Positions 21,896 through 35,500 of a DNA stretch of 64,000 nucleotides are shown here, in pieces. The notes under the pieces were generated by a model that made no database searches, was not told where the DNA came from, and was given only the letters and a program-made list of their open reading frames with translations. The number at the start of each line of letters is the position of its first letter. The first letter of the stretch is position 1. Source of the DNA: Branchiostoma belcheri. Taxonomy: Eukaryota > Chordata > Leptocardii > Amphioxiformes > Branchiostomatidae. The position numbers and the translations under genes were made by a program. The stretch is from NCBI RefSeq assembly GCF_001625305.1, contig NW_017803002.1, positions 140,212 through 204,211 of the forward strand, given 5' to 3'.

Positions 21896-22043
21896 GTTCA
21901 CCCTGAAGCTGTGTGCCCAGTGCAAGCTGACCCGGTACTGCAGCCGAGACTGTCAGAAACAACACTGGCTCATCGGACACAAGAAGAGCTGCGGACAAGA
22001 CACGTGCACTGTCAGTGATGGACTTAGGACCTTCCTAAAATGA
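21896..22043 (+). CDS. MYND-type zinc-finger protein, terminal coding exon (partial)
   Basis: Acceptor CCTCTCCAG ends at 21895. The exon encodes FTLKLCAQCKLTRYCSRDCQ, KQHWLIGHKKSC and ends LRTFLK stop at 22041-22043 (49 codons including the stop, entered in phase 1). CxxC-x4-YC-x3-C and HxxxC are the second zinc-binding half of a MYND finger; the first CxxC must be in the preceding exon, which I could not find. MYND fingers bind proline-rich partners and occur in SMYD methyltransferases and many other proteins, so the parent protein is not identifiable. Confidence 0.75.
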
Positions 22044-22450
22044 TTGAGTTGGTGACAGGGAAAGTCTAGTGTGTCAAAAAATAGCTTAGAACATGTACAG
22101 CAAATGCAACTTTGCAGACTTAACAACAATTTGCATCTTTGGTATGAAATATTTGATCACAACTTTAGGGTACGGATGTATTGTTTTGGGTGGCCGAATC
22201 CTGGGGTTGCCTCTCTGTCCTAATAGCTGGTGTCTGTTACTAGTATGTACATTGCAAGGCTATAGAACCTCATACATGTGCAGTACTACAGTTTCTACCT
22301 CCTCTAGTTGATGTGCATATGTAAAATAGCTCCTCTTTCTGAAGCCGACAAGGATATGATAGCAACTTTGGGTCATCTTGGAGTAAGAATAAAGTTGGAG
22401 ATCTTAAAACTATCTGAGTCCACTGTTATCATTATGGGTACAGTTACTGT

Positions 22451-22967
22451 AAGGCCACAGCAAGTAATTTTTATGGATGACATCAGGGCTCGCATTGATT
22501 TTTGCCTGATTTTGGGTGGAAAAAACAATAAATTTTGTTGCCCTTTGTCAGTGGTCAACATGCCGAAAATGGGCAAAATGGCATGCCTTGCCATGCTGGA
22601 ACGTGTATATTAGATAAACATGAAGAGAGGAGACAAGACAAGGCTCTGATTTATTGTTTTGACTTTTAAATCTGATGCAGTGATGTATTTCATTTCTTTT
22701 ATATGTTCCCATTGAATCAAAACCATTTGTACAATGATTGAAAACTTTCCTTTTTCAAAGTTGTTTCAGTGATAAATGCATGTTGTGATAGTTAACGGTA
22801 AAGTTAGCACAATATAGGTATCATCTCTTGTTAAACAGGGTTCATGATGTCGAAATTTGAAAATATAGGTATCTTGTTTTTTATGGCCCGCCTTTTTTTC
22901 GCCCTCTCGCATTATATTTTGAGCCTGCGGAGGATGTCATCCATAAAATTTACATGCTGTGGCCTAA
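22451..22967. mobile_element. MITE, GGCCACAGCAAGTAA subfamily
   Basis: Left end AAGGCCACAGCAAGTAATTT with ATGGATGACATC; right end GGATGTCATCCATAAAATTT followed by ACATGCTGTGGCCTA. Shares the GGATGACATC sub-terminal box with 18060-18457 but has different outer bases. It begins 400 bp after the MYND stop. Confidence 0.75.
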
Positions 22968-23064
22968 GCTTTGCTTGAGGTACCACATGCTAGACATACC
23001 CATGCCTATGGAACTTTTGGAAGCCTGTGTGATAACCGTTAGAACCCCGTGTGATACGGCTAGT

Positions 23065-23385
23065 TAGGCCACACCGACTTAATTTTATGGATGACATCCA
23101 CGCGCGCATTGATTTTCGCCTGTTCTAAAAAAAAAAGATCACATCCTCCGAGCTCACGTCCTCCGAGGCTCTGGTCTGGCTCTAGGCCTGGGTAATCCAT
23201 GGTAGTTAGCGACAAGACGGAGCCGGTGGTAACTCTGGCTGCCGAAGCTCTACCTACGTACAGTGCCGATTCATAAATTCCGCAAAAGGCCAGCATGTGC
23301 CGGTACGTCGCTATGTACTGCCCAAAATTCACAATACCAGCTTTGTACTCCTGTGGTTTAGTAGCATTTTTATTTTTGGTCGACA
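23065..23385. mobile_element. MITE, GGCCACACCGAC subfamily, right end missing
   Basis: Left end TTAGGCCACACCGACTTAAT and about 320 bp closely matching 18060-18457, up to TAGCATTTTTATTTTTGG; the right inverted end is not present. A short duplicated segment (ACGTCCTCCGAGGCTCTGG) lies inside. The RTK first exon starts 300 bp downstream. Confidence 0.7.
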
Positions 23386-23691
23386 TCGAATGTCATCACG
23401 GCCCAGGTATGACTGGTATTTCAAGGAGACGATGGTTGACTTCATGTTCGCGACATCTCTAACGTTTCTAATGTTCCATTCTTCACATGGGTTGAATATT
23501 TGGTTCTGCCCACTGGCGTTTTTACAAAAAGGACATTTTCAATTATTCCTAACCATTATTCCCACAGTCAGGATTTACGCCGTATGCTCTGCGTTTCGTG
23601 GAAGAATAGGAACAGGAAATGACTCGAACCAAATAAAGACAAAGCCCGCACCTGGCAGTACCTTGCACATAAGATAACGTAAGTGAAGGAA

Positions 23692-23764
23692 ATGGCGGGA
23701 GTAAGAAGTCCTTTCTGCGTTGTCCTGTTTTTTCTGTGGATTTGGGAGAGTCGTGGACAGACAG
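23692..23764 (+). CDS. RTK exon 1: signal peptide
   Basis: ATG with G at -3 and G at +4. Encodes MAGVRSPFCVVLFFLWIWES then RGQT, a typical signal peptide with likely cleavage after SRG. Donor GTAAGA follows; it ends in phase 1 and joins exon 2 as glycine. The link to the downstream exons is inferred from phase and from the need for a secretion signal. Confidence 0.75.
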
Positions 23765-26512
23765 GTAAGATGTTTGCCTGGTGGTAGAATGACATGCAGT
23801 TACATGGCCGTAGCCAGGATTTTGAATGGGCGGGTTCTTCCCATTGCTTGAGGGGACCTGGAGCGCCGCAGGCGCGAGGCGAGCACCGAAGGTGCGAGGT
23901 TCCTAGGGGGGTCCGGGGGCATGCTCCCCCGGAAAATTTTGAAAAATGAACCTTCTAAAATGGCATTTCATGCATTTTTGAGAGGATTTACAAGAAAAAA
24001 TCAGAGATAAATTTGTATTCAATGACAAAGGGAGCAGTTTTTCTAAGATTCCAGTCCATCTTTTCAAGAAAAATATTGGACCTTTACATAAAACCTGGAC
24101 CAAAAAGTGGACCTTTACATAAAATTGGACCAAAATGTGGACCTTTGAGCCTTGTGGGGTCGTTCTTCTGGCTACGGGCATGAGTTATAACTTTACTGTT
24201 TCGTGATCGTTTGTTTGAACCATTCGAACCAGCGAAGGGACTGTGCTCAATTTGGGGGTGCGAACCAACAACACATAAGGCGGCAGAAAATCAGCCCGGC
24301 AAAGCAAACTGTCAAAGGGAAACGAGCCGAGAGGTAGCAAACAAAAAAATTCATGACACGTGTGGGGTACGGTACATTTTGTGCATCACCTTTTTTGGCA
24401 ATCTCTAGATAAGAAGCAATTCTTGCGTATTTAAAGTTTTTTTTTCTTCTCTTTATTGTGAAGTTGTTTGGCATTTTCCAATTCGGTCATGTTCATCCTC
24501 AAAACAAAAGAGAAGACGTCACTATGGATCGATTAGTTTAAAAAAAGCTTATAGGGCTTTACACGTTTATCCTGGATCGAATAAGTCTGTTATTTTAGCT
24601 GAAGTACAGAATGTACATACCGCTTTATGAGAGGTTTATACGTGCCAGTGAGAAAAAAAGAGAAGAACAGATATCAGGGTAGACAGAGGTAAAACAAGAT
24701 TTAGATGCGTCAAGTACTAGATACGGTCTTTGGTCAATTTACTAAACGGTCCTTTTTGTGCATCACCTGTTGTAATAATCTCTAGATAAGAAGCAAATCT
24801 TGCGTATTGAAAATGTTTTTTTTAAAACTACTTTCTTTTTATTGATATTTTCACATATATATTGGACAGAAAGTATGGCATGTATACAAAATAAAGAAAC
24901 ACATGTGTAAACCACAAAAGTAAAACACAAAATCAGGAGACAATGGTGTATGATCATTAAAAGAAAATAATATAAGTGATGAGGAACCCTAGAAATCACA
25001 AACTATTAAAGAAACTAAGTTGAAAGGACACTATAAAGTTTACCCCACTTCCCAATATGTTTCTGAATCTTATCTTGTCTTTTTGCAAATATGTATTCCA
25101 ATTTTTGAAAGTAAGAAATGTAAGAAATAAAACCTTGCAAGTCTAACCTTTTCTGGCGATATTTAAATATGTAATGTTTACCTAAAAGGATAATGAGATT
25201 AAAATGTTTTTTTCTGTTCTTATTTAAATGTAGTTTTGTATTTCCCGATTCGGCCATGTTCATCCTCACAACAAAAGAACTGACGTTACCATTGATAAAG
25301 TGCTTTCACCATGGATGAAGTGCTTTATAGAAGAAGCAAATCTTGCGTATTTGAAGGATTTTCTTTTATTTCATTTTCATATTGTTTCGCGATTCGGTCA
25401 TGGTACATGCTCATCCTCACAACAAAAGAACTAACGTTCCCATTGAAAAAGTGCTTTCACCATGGATGAAGTACTTAATAGAAGAAGCAAATCTTGCGTA
25501 TTTAAAGGATTTTCTTTTTTCATTTTCATATTGTATATTAGCGTTTCGCGATTCGGTCATGGTACATCCTCACAACAAAAGAGCAGACGTCACTATATGG
25601 ATCAAGTGCTGAAAAAGAAGCTTTTCACGTTTCGTGGACCGAATAAGTCTGTTATTGTACAGTACAGAAGTACGGAATGTCCGCTATACGAAAGTATTTA
25701 CCCATACGTGAGGATCATACGTTCCACTGAGCGAAAAATGACACATGTCAGTGTAGACAGAGGTGAATCTAGTTTTAGGTGCGTCTTCGGTCCTTTTTGT
25801 GCATCACCTGTTGTGGCAATTATCTCTAGATAAGAAACGAAACTTGCGTATTTAAAGGATTTTTTCCCTTCATTTTAATATTTGTTTAGAGTTTTGAGAT
25901 GGTACATGCTCATCCTCACAACAAAAGAACAGACACCACTATAGCTTACCACTATAGCTTAGGTGCTTAAAAGGAAGCTTATAAGGCTTTTCACGTTTCG
26001 TGGATCGTCCCTTCGGTTCTAGTCCAACGGTTCGGTCGTCCTTTCGGTTTAGCCAGCACCACCGGAACTTTGGGGAGTGTGACGAATTTTTTAAAACCAA
26101 TCCGTCAACCTTGACAGACAAAACTAACAAAAATCTTAGGTAAAAATATGAAAACATCCGAAGGACTGACAAACATTCTCAGAACAATGATTTGCCTCCC
26201 AAAATTGTATTCAACAAAGACGAAAAGAATTCTTCTACTCTGAGGCCCATTTGCCAAGATCACAATAACGTTGACATTATGGGGAAATTACTGTTGACGT
26301 TATCGTAATCTGTGATACATGGCCAACTCGTCGATCATGATTCTTTGTGACCCATTTAGAACCACAATGAACAAGAACTCCAAGAACGAGTTTATAAATC
26401 TTTCAAAAATGCTAGATTATTTGGCGACAGAAATGTAGAGAGTGCAGACGTAGAGGTCATTATGGACCCCAGATATTTGAAGTTGGCAACATATCTTATT
26501 GGCTGCTCACAA

Positions 26513-26545
<33 letters not shown>

Positions 26546-29500
26546 AATACACAATTACACACACACGAACGCCATTGAAAACATATCATTCATAGCGAAG
26601 GTAATTAAACAAGACAATAGGAGAAGACGTGTATCTATAGACTGAGGCATACTGGCCAGTGGCCGCTATATACAGTTGCGTACTATTTTGTCCGTAACCT
26701 TGCAATGCCAACAATAAGAGGCACAGTGTAACCAAGAATAAACGCTCCGATGCCACTGTAAATGTACTACCATGCTTAATTTCAAGAGCGAACTTAAAAC
26801 ACCGCAAAAATCTCTTTACAAATACTAACGCGTCCGAACAAAACTGAACTTGCAGTACTTCACCCTTCTCTCCCCTACTGCTTTTCAAACAAAGATAGTG
26901 CGATGCTTTTGCATTTGTAATATATTCGTTTCTGTGTTGTGCGGTATGAGCTAAAATTTGTCTTGAATGTAGAATACCCCCAGACAGTTTTTTTTTCATT
27001 TTATAGAAACAGGCCTTTGAAATCATTGTTTTATTTGGGTTTTCTGGCCATTTTCAGGCAAAAAATTACATTTTGGGATCTGGAGCCCTGTAGTTAGTAT
27101 TAAATCCGAATGAGCTGAAATTCGGTATGGGCACATGTTGAAAAAATGTATACGTATGTTATTTATGCAGAGCAGGCCAATTTTATGGTAACTCATTAAC
27201 CTGTCACTTCACTTATTTAATACTATTATCTGTGTGTGTCAGGATGCCCTACAGTTGTCCTATATGGCGGCTCCGACACTGTGCAGGCCGGTAGGATGAC
27301 GTCCTACACCATGACGGGAGACACCCAAAATGATCGGCCCGTGTACTACAGCAGCGTCACCTGCAACTACCTGTATTACAGCAAGCTTGCCATGGGGTGG
27401 CGCGTGGGACCGCAGTTCAACCGCAGGAGCGTACGTGTCATTGACTCCGCCCTCTACGCTGACCAGATCGACGGGACGTTCCTTCTGTTAAACGTTAACG
27501 GCGGGGGGTGGGTAGAGAACCCGGATGTGAAGATCGCCTGCTCTGGTTAGTAGAATCTGCCATATTTTGATGACCACATGCAAATGGATCCGACAACTTA
27601 TTATCCCCTACATTTACGTGTTAATATGTGAAATTTTACCTTTTTTCATTGCCTTACCATTTCAACCATAAAATGATGAAATGGTAAGGCTATTCCAAAA
27701 ATTGTCCTTCTGCAATCAACATTGCCTCTGTGCAACCAATCCAAATTTCTTTTTATTTTCAATCCTGGTTGCCCAGAACCTTTTTGCAACATTCTTTTAA
27801 ATCTTACAATCGCGGCTATATAAAGCCTGCATTTTTATTCCAGATGACGTCCCAGCTGGCGCGGTACTTTCACAATCGGTAGGGGGCGCTACAAACTGTA
27901 CGAGGGTCCGTCTGCACGGCGGTGCCGACTACCAACCCTCCCTCATGACGACCTACACCAGAACAGACCAGACCAGTGGGGACAGACTTGTCTACGTTAG
28001 TGACACAGACAGCCAAAACTTTCTTTACTTTGTCGAAGACTTCAAGCAATGGTGGGTGGGTCCCACGATCGGAGAACGCAGCGGCGTCGCTTATGTCCAG
28101 AACTGCGCCATGACACCTGACCAGATCATGTCACCGTGGTTACTGTCGGACGGGGATCAATGGCAGGTCGTCTGGTCGGTTACTGCCAACTGTGTCGGTA
28201 AGTATCATGTATCATACATTCGCCATTAAGGTTATCTTTTCGGTAGCGATTGTGTGTGTGTTTGTGTGTGTGTGTTTGTGTGTGTGTTTGTCCGCCTGTG
28301 TCAACAATAACTCCAGAAGGCTTACATGGATTGTCTTGATATTTGGTAGGTTGGTTATGAGTACATGGCTTTTCGGTTCTGATATCTCTTGATCTGGACA
28401 TGCTAGGGTCATGAATTTCGTTGTCTTCTGGAAAAAAATTCGTTCAAGCTGGGTCCTCTTAGCAGCCTTTTCTAGAACTGCAAGGAAGAACTGGTTTTCT
28501 CTCATACTAATTGTACCATTTCCTACCTAGACATACAATTAGACTGCCCAGAGTTACCGCTTCCACTCAACGGCAACAGGACAGAAGGTCATCTTTACGG
28601 AGACACAGTCACCTTTTCCTGTAATGAAGGCTACGAACTGATCGGTTCTGAAAACAGAACTTGCCAGACCAACCACAGCTGGTCCGGTGTGCAGCCTATT
28701 TGCTCCAGTAGGTGGCAGCTTTTAACATTATTGTATTGTAATTGTGTATTGGAATTGATAATCAAAAAGCAGTTACTCAAGCAAATGGATATTATTTTGG
28801 AAACGGTCAGACGTCAAGACAAGGATGATGTCTTGAAAAGGGAACAAAATTTCTCCTCTGGTCTCCTAGAGTCACTGAAGAAAGGTATACCTGAAACGTC
28901 TGACCGTTTCCAAAATCATATCCAGTTTCTAATCTTGATTAACTGCTTTTTGGCGTATCTTATTACCTGGATGTCTAACCTTCACCGACAAATTGATAAT
29001 CAGTTTGCAATATACAGTACAATACGTTATAACTTTGTCCTGCTCCTGATTTGTTACGTAATGATGCAATGATGGTGACAAAAATATCTGCAAGTCCCAT
29101 TGATAAAGTGCTTTCACCATGGATGAAGTGCTTAATAGAAGGAGCAAATCTTGCGTATTTAAAGGATTTTTTTTTCATTTTCATATTGTCTAGCGTTTCG
29201 CGATTCGGTCATGGTACATGCTCATCCTCAGAACAAAAGAGCAGACGTCACTATATGGATCAAGTGCTGAAAAAGAAGCTTTTCTCGTTTCGTGGACCGA
29301 ATAAGTCTGTTATTGTACAGTACAGAAGTACGGAATGTCCGCTATATGAAAGTATTTACCCATACGTGAGGATCATACGTTCCACTGAGCGAAAAATGAC
29401 ACATGTCAGTGTAGACAGAGGTGAATCTAGTTTTAGTTGCATCTTCGGTCCTTTTTGTGCATCACCTGTTGTGGCAATTATCTCTAGATAAGAAATCAAA

Positions 29501-32500
29501 CTTGCGTATTTAAAAGATTTTCTTCTCTTCATTTTCATATTTGTTTAGAGTTTTGCGAGTCGGTCATGGTACATGCTCATCCTCACAACAAAAGAGCAGA
29601 CACCACTATAGCTTAGGTGCTTAAAAGGAAGCTTATAAGGCTTTTCACGTTTCGTGGATCGTCCCTTCGGTTCTAGTCGAACGGTTCGGTCGTCCTTTCG
29701 GTTCTAGCCAGCACCACCGGAACTTTGGGGAGTGTGACGATTTTTTAAAACCAATCCGTCAACCTTGACAGACAAAACTGACAAAAATCTTATGTAAAAA
29801 TATGAAAACATCCGAAGGACTGACAAACATTCTCAGAACAATGATTTGCCTCTCAAAATTGTATTCAATAAAGACGAAAAGAATTCTTCTACTCTGAGGC
29901 CCATTTGCCAAGATCACAATAACGTTGGCATTATGGGGAAATTACTGTTGACATTATCGTAATCTGTGATACATGGCCAACTCCTCGATCATGACTCTTT
30001 GTGACCCATTTAGAACCATAATTTTCAAAAATGCTACATTATTTGGCAACAGAAATGTAGAGAGTGCAGACGTCGTTTTGACAAGACGGAGCTGGAGAAT
30101 ACCAACCATAGAACAGACATGTAGTGAACCAGAAACACATGGCTTACAACCGCAACATTTACTAGATCTGATTTTAATCACTAGTATATGAATGAAACGT
30201 AACGCAACATTAGGAAGTAAAATGTTACAACATAAAATATACCTCTCACCTGTTGAAAAGCTTGAGTTTAGTGGATGTGGAGATTGATGGACTTCTCCAG
30301 ATCTTCTCCAGCTTCCAAAAAGCAGTCCATGCAAGTGATTTCCTCTTGGCCATCTCATAGCTGCTAGAGGCCATCATGGACCCCAGATATTTGAAGTTGG
30401 CAACATATCTTATTGACTGCTTACAAACACTCACACACACACACACGTACACAAACACACAATTACACACACACGAAGGCCATTGAAAACATATCATTCA
30501 TAGCGAAGGAAATTAGACAAGACAATGTAACAAACGGTCTTTCTGTGTAGGTAGGATTTGGGCTACAATTACGATTACAGTTACGATTACAGTTACGATT
30601 ACAGTTACGATTACAATCCTTAGACTCTCACCCTAAGGAACAAGTTACTAGACTCTCACTCTAAGTAACGCCAAAGCCAGGTCGATTTATATTTGATGTG
30701 ACTTTATTGACTAACGGCGGTATAAGATACAAAGCAATGCAACATATAATGGAGCTATAAATACAAAGTTATACAACGGAACAGTTACAGAGTGAAACAC
30801 AATACTAAAAGTAGGCAAAGACTGAGAACGGAAACCAATTACCTGTACAGTCGAGTGTGTTGCAGGGAAAACTACTAGACTAAACTACTACTAACCTAAA
30901 CCGGTGTGCTGGGACGGAGCTTCCGAGAGGCGAAGAACTTGGATCTAGGGCGAGTCCCGCTATTTTATAGTGCGCGCGGAAGGGCGGAGCGACATCTGCA
31001 TGGCGGAGGCGTGGTCAGGATTTGGCCAATGACGTGTCTGGGTCACGTGCTCTCGCCACGTGACCCCAGACTGTCTAATGCAGTAATTGGCCTGTTACAA
31101 CAATAGGAGAAGACGTGTATCTATCTCGGTTGGGTTAAGGCGGCCTAGGCTGATACTCATGTTCGAGTTCGGGCGTGTGTCTGCACGATGGCCACAGACA
31201 TGTTTCGAACCCGAATCATGTTCCACCATGTTCGATATGACGTCATTCGAATAGAACGCGTCTTCGAATTCGGGGTTACCTGCGGTCATTTGTTACGCAT
31301 TTTATTCACGGAGTATGACTTAACGGCTTTACGCGCAGCTGAAAACAGCATAATTGATCTTTAGAGTAATCCATGTTTACGTATTATCACTTTTTTATCA
31401 AAATTGTCCGAGGCTATTTTGCATATAAGTCGATATTTTTTAACTGTGGCGATTTTTTAACGAAAAATGACAGAAAAATAGCTGTTTCTGTCGTTTTTGG
31501 CCCAAAAGAAACAATGTAACTGTCATTTAAAACAAAATAGCCTCGGACAAAAATAATAAATAGGGGGTTGGCTTTCTACTTGTAAAATATCATGATGAAA
31601 GGTGTTGTTACCGCTTGCGCGTAAAGCCATGAAGTAAACAGCTTTTTTTAACCAAAATGTTGATTTTTAACCCAAAAATTCAGAAGTAGTAAAAACAAAA
31701 TAACCTTTATTCAATGTGTTTCAAGTACTACTAGAACTGCGTGAAGTTTAGTTGTGGTGCGACCAAGCTATCAAAAGTTACAGGTATATGTATGAAATAC
31801 TACTCATAGTATGCCATAGGCTGCCTTAACCCAACCGAGATAGAGGCATACTGGCCAGTGGCCGCTATACAGTTGTGTACTATTTTTTCCGTGACCTTGC
31901 AATGCCAACAATAAGAGGCACAGTGTAACCAAGAATAAACGCTCTGATGCCACTGTAAATGTACTACCATGCTTAATTTCAAGACTTACTTAGACTTAGT
32001 TCCTCCCGTGCAAGGCACATTGGGCAGCAAGTCTTCTCCACTCTGCTCTGTCTTCGGCGAGGGACTCGGCATCCTTCAATGTTATCCCCCCGCTTTCCAG
32101 ATCTTTTTGAAGGGTACGTCGCCATGTTAGTTTAGGCCTCCCTCTTTTCCTTTTGCCCTCTGGTTTCCAAAACACAGATGTTTTGGCGTGTCGGTCTGAG
32201 GTCATCCTGAGGACATGTCCAGCATATCTCATCCTCCTCTCGGTGATGGTGATGCTGAGTGGTTTTGTACCAGTTCTGTGGTATACCTCCTCGTTGGTAA
32301 TCCTGTCTCTGTATGTTATGTGTAAAATTTTGCGGAGGCATCGTTGTTGGAAGGCATCCAGCTTGTTCCGCATTCTTGTTGTTATCTTCCATGTTTCACA
32401 TGCATAGAGTGCAGTTGGTATTACTACTGACTGTAGCAGCTTGGTTTTCAGCACTCTTGATATCTTCCCACTGTTCCACACTGGGTTCATCCTTCTGAAG

Positions 32501-35500
32501 ACTGATGCTGCCTTACCTATGCGGGCACTGATGTCTGTGTCTGTGTCCCCTTCTGCTGTCATGGTGCTTCCGAGGTATGTGAACTGCCTTACGTTTTCAA
32601 CAGGCTCTCCACTGATGTGCAGGTTTGTGTTCGTTTGTTGATCTCCCACCTGCATAACTTTGGTCTTCTGGCAGCTGATCCTTAGACCCACTTTCCCCGC
32701 TTCTGTTTCTGCTGATGTTGTCATGTCCTGAAGAGTCGGCTGAGACTCTGCTGTCAAAGCAATGTCATCGGCGAAGTCTAGGTCCGTGAGGCGTCTGTCC
32801 CCCTCCCAGGGTATTCCAAAGTCACTTCTACCCATTGCCCTGCGCATTACAAAGTCTATGGTGACAGTGAACAGTAGGGGAGATAAGACGCATCCTTGTC
32901 GCACTCCGGTGACGATGTCAAAGCTGTCGGTGTACCCTGCGTCTACCTTTACACAACAGGTGGATCCCTCGTACAGGCTTTTAAAGGCTTGTATGAATTT
33001 TCCAGGAACACCATACACCTTAAGTATTTTCCAGATCGAGTCTCTATGTACACTATCGAATGCTTTTTTAAAATCGATAAAATTTATCCATACAGGCTTC
33101 TGGAATTCAATACTCTGTTCAATGATGTTGCGCAAGGTAAGTATCTGGTCCATGCAGGATCTGCTGGGTCGAAAGCCGGCTTGTTCCTCTCTGAGTTCTT
33201 TATCTACTGCCTTTCTTAGTCTATTTAACAATACAGAACAGAATACCTTTCCTGGTATTGAAAGTAAGGTGATCCCTCTCCAATTTCCACAGTCGCTTAG
33301 GTCGCCCTTTTTAGGTAACTTCACTATGGCGCCTTTTTCTCCAATCAAGGGGTGTCTTTCCTAATTCCCAACATGTGTTGCAAAGCTTGGTGAGTTTCTT
33401 CAGCATGATATCCCCCCCTTTCTTCAGGAGTTCAGCTGGGATCTGGTCTATTCCTGCAGCTTTATGATTCTTCAGGTTTTTGATTGCATTTGCAACCTCA
33501 TCTTCTGTGATGTTGTCACAATCTACATCCAACTCGTTTCCGTCAACATCTGGGAAGGTGTACACCTCCTGTGGTTCAGGTTGGTTTAGTGTCTCTTTGA
33601 AGTGTTCTGCCCAACGCTGGTTTTGTTCTTCCTCTGACAGTAGGGTTTTTCCATTCTTGTCCTTTATGGGGACTCCAGTGCCACTGTTGGAACCACTGAG
33701 GTCTCTGGCAATCCTGTAGAGTGTTCTTGTATCGTTTCTGTCAGCTGCCTTTTGTGCTTCTGTGGCTTTGTTCTCTAGCCAGGTGTTTTTGTCTATTTTA
33801 CAGTGTTCTTACCTCTTTGTTTATCTTCCTGTACTCTTTATTCCTTTGTTTTTGCTCTCTCTGTGTCTTTGCACTATCTCTCTTTTTCTTAATTTCCCTT
33901 CTAGTATCAATGCGTTTCCGTGTGTCTGGTGTAATCCAGCTCTCTTTCTTTGTTCCTCTTTTCCTTCCAATAACAACCTTCGCAGCTTGTGTAATTGTTT
34001 CATGTAGGTCTTTCCATTGTGTTTCTGGTTCGTCTTTGTCTTCTAGGGCTTGGAAGCGGTTGTTAACTTGCAGGGTAAATTCTTGACATATCTCATCTTT
34101 ACTGAGTTTGTCAATATCAAATGGTTTTGTTGTGTTCTGTTTCCTGGTCTTTTTCAATTTCAACTTTATCTTTGCCCTTACCAGGTAATGATCTGAGCCT
34201 ACATCAGCCCCTCTGAAGCTGCACACATCCTGGATGGCACTTTGCCATCGTTTACTAATACAGATATAGTCAATTTCATTTGTTGTTTTTCCATCTGGGG
34301 ATCGCCATGTTTTTTTGTGGATATTTTTATGTTTGAAGAATGTGTTCCCCACACACAACCCATTCTCACTGCAGAAGGACAGTAGACGTTCTCCATTATC
34401 GTTTGTTTTCTTTGCTGATCCATGTGGACCTACAGTGCTCTCCAGTCCTGCTCTTTGTGCACCTATTTTTGCATTGAAGTCTCCCATAAGAATCTTGACA
34501 TCATGGTTTGGGATATCATTCAACACATCTTGCAATTGGTCATAAAAGTTATCCTTATCATTATCGTCTGAATCTTCTGTTTGTGCATAATTTCAAGAGC
34601 GAACTTAAAACACCGCAAAAATCTCTTTACAAATACTAACGCGTCCGAACAGAACTGAATGTGCAGTATTTTATCCTTCTCTCCTCTACTGCTTTACAAA
34701 CAAAGATAGTTCGGTGCTTTTGCATTTGTAACATATTCGTTTCTGTGTTGTAATAATAATAATAATAAATGGTTTTTATTGTCCAAACAGTATCCGTGCA
34801 GTCGCAGCCTTTATACGGCTGAATTGATGCAGGGTATTACATAATAATCAATACAAATCACAGCACTTACAACAATCAAATAATACAAATGATACACATA
34901 TATTTGTTCCACAATCATTTTTTTGTGGAACTTTCGCAAGGGTCTGTGCGGCTGCCATTCGGCGCCACAAGGTGACCTCAATACGACTTTCCCCAATCGA
35001 AGTTAGGTACCCATTCACACCTGGGTGGAGTGAGGAAATTCGTGTAAAGTGCCTTTCCCAAGGGCACAACGTCGGGCGCATGTTTAGACATGTCCCGGGT
35101 ACGATTCGGAATCGAACCCGGGTCTCCCGGTTCACAGTCGATTACTCTATAAACCACTACTCCACTCGACGCCACCGGGTGTGCAGTATGAGCTAAAATT
35201 TGTCATGAAGATAGAATACCCCCAGACAGTTTTTTTTTCATTTTATAGAAACAGGCCTTTGAAATCATTGTTTTATCTGGGTTTTCAGGCCATTTTCAGG
35301 CAAAAAATTACATTTTGGGATCTGGAGCCCTGTAGTTAGTATTAAATCCGAATGAGCTGAAATTCTATATGGGGATACCTTGGACACATGTTGAAAAAAT
35401 GTATACGTATGTAATGTATGCAGATCAGGCCAATTTTATGGTAATTCATTAACCTGTCACTTCACTTATTTTACTACTATCTGTCTGTGTCAGGATGCCC

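Noticed and set aside
24370-26000. CRISPR-like or satellite array
   Set aside because: Repeats are degenerate, of uneven length and interrupted by a LINE fragment; eukaryotic intronic context.
32762-34086. Plus-strand frames of 100-200 codons in the LINE
   Set aside because: Antisense shadows of the reverse transcriptase and endonuclease frames.
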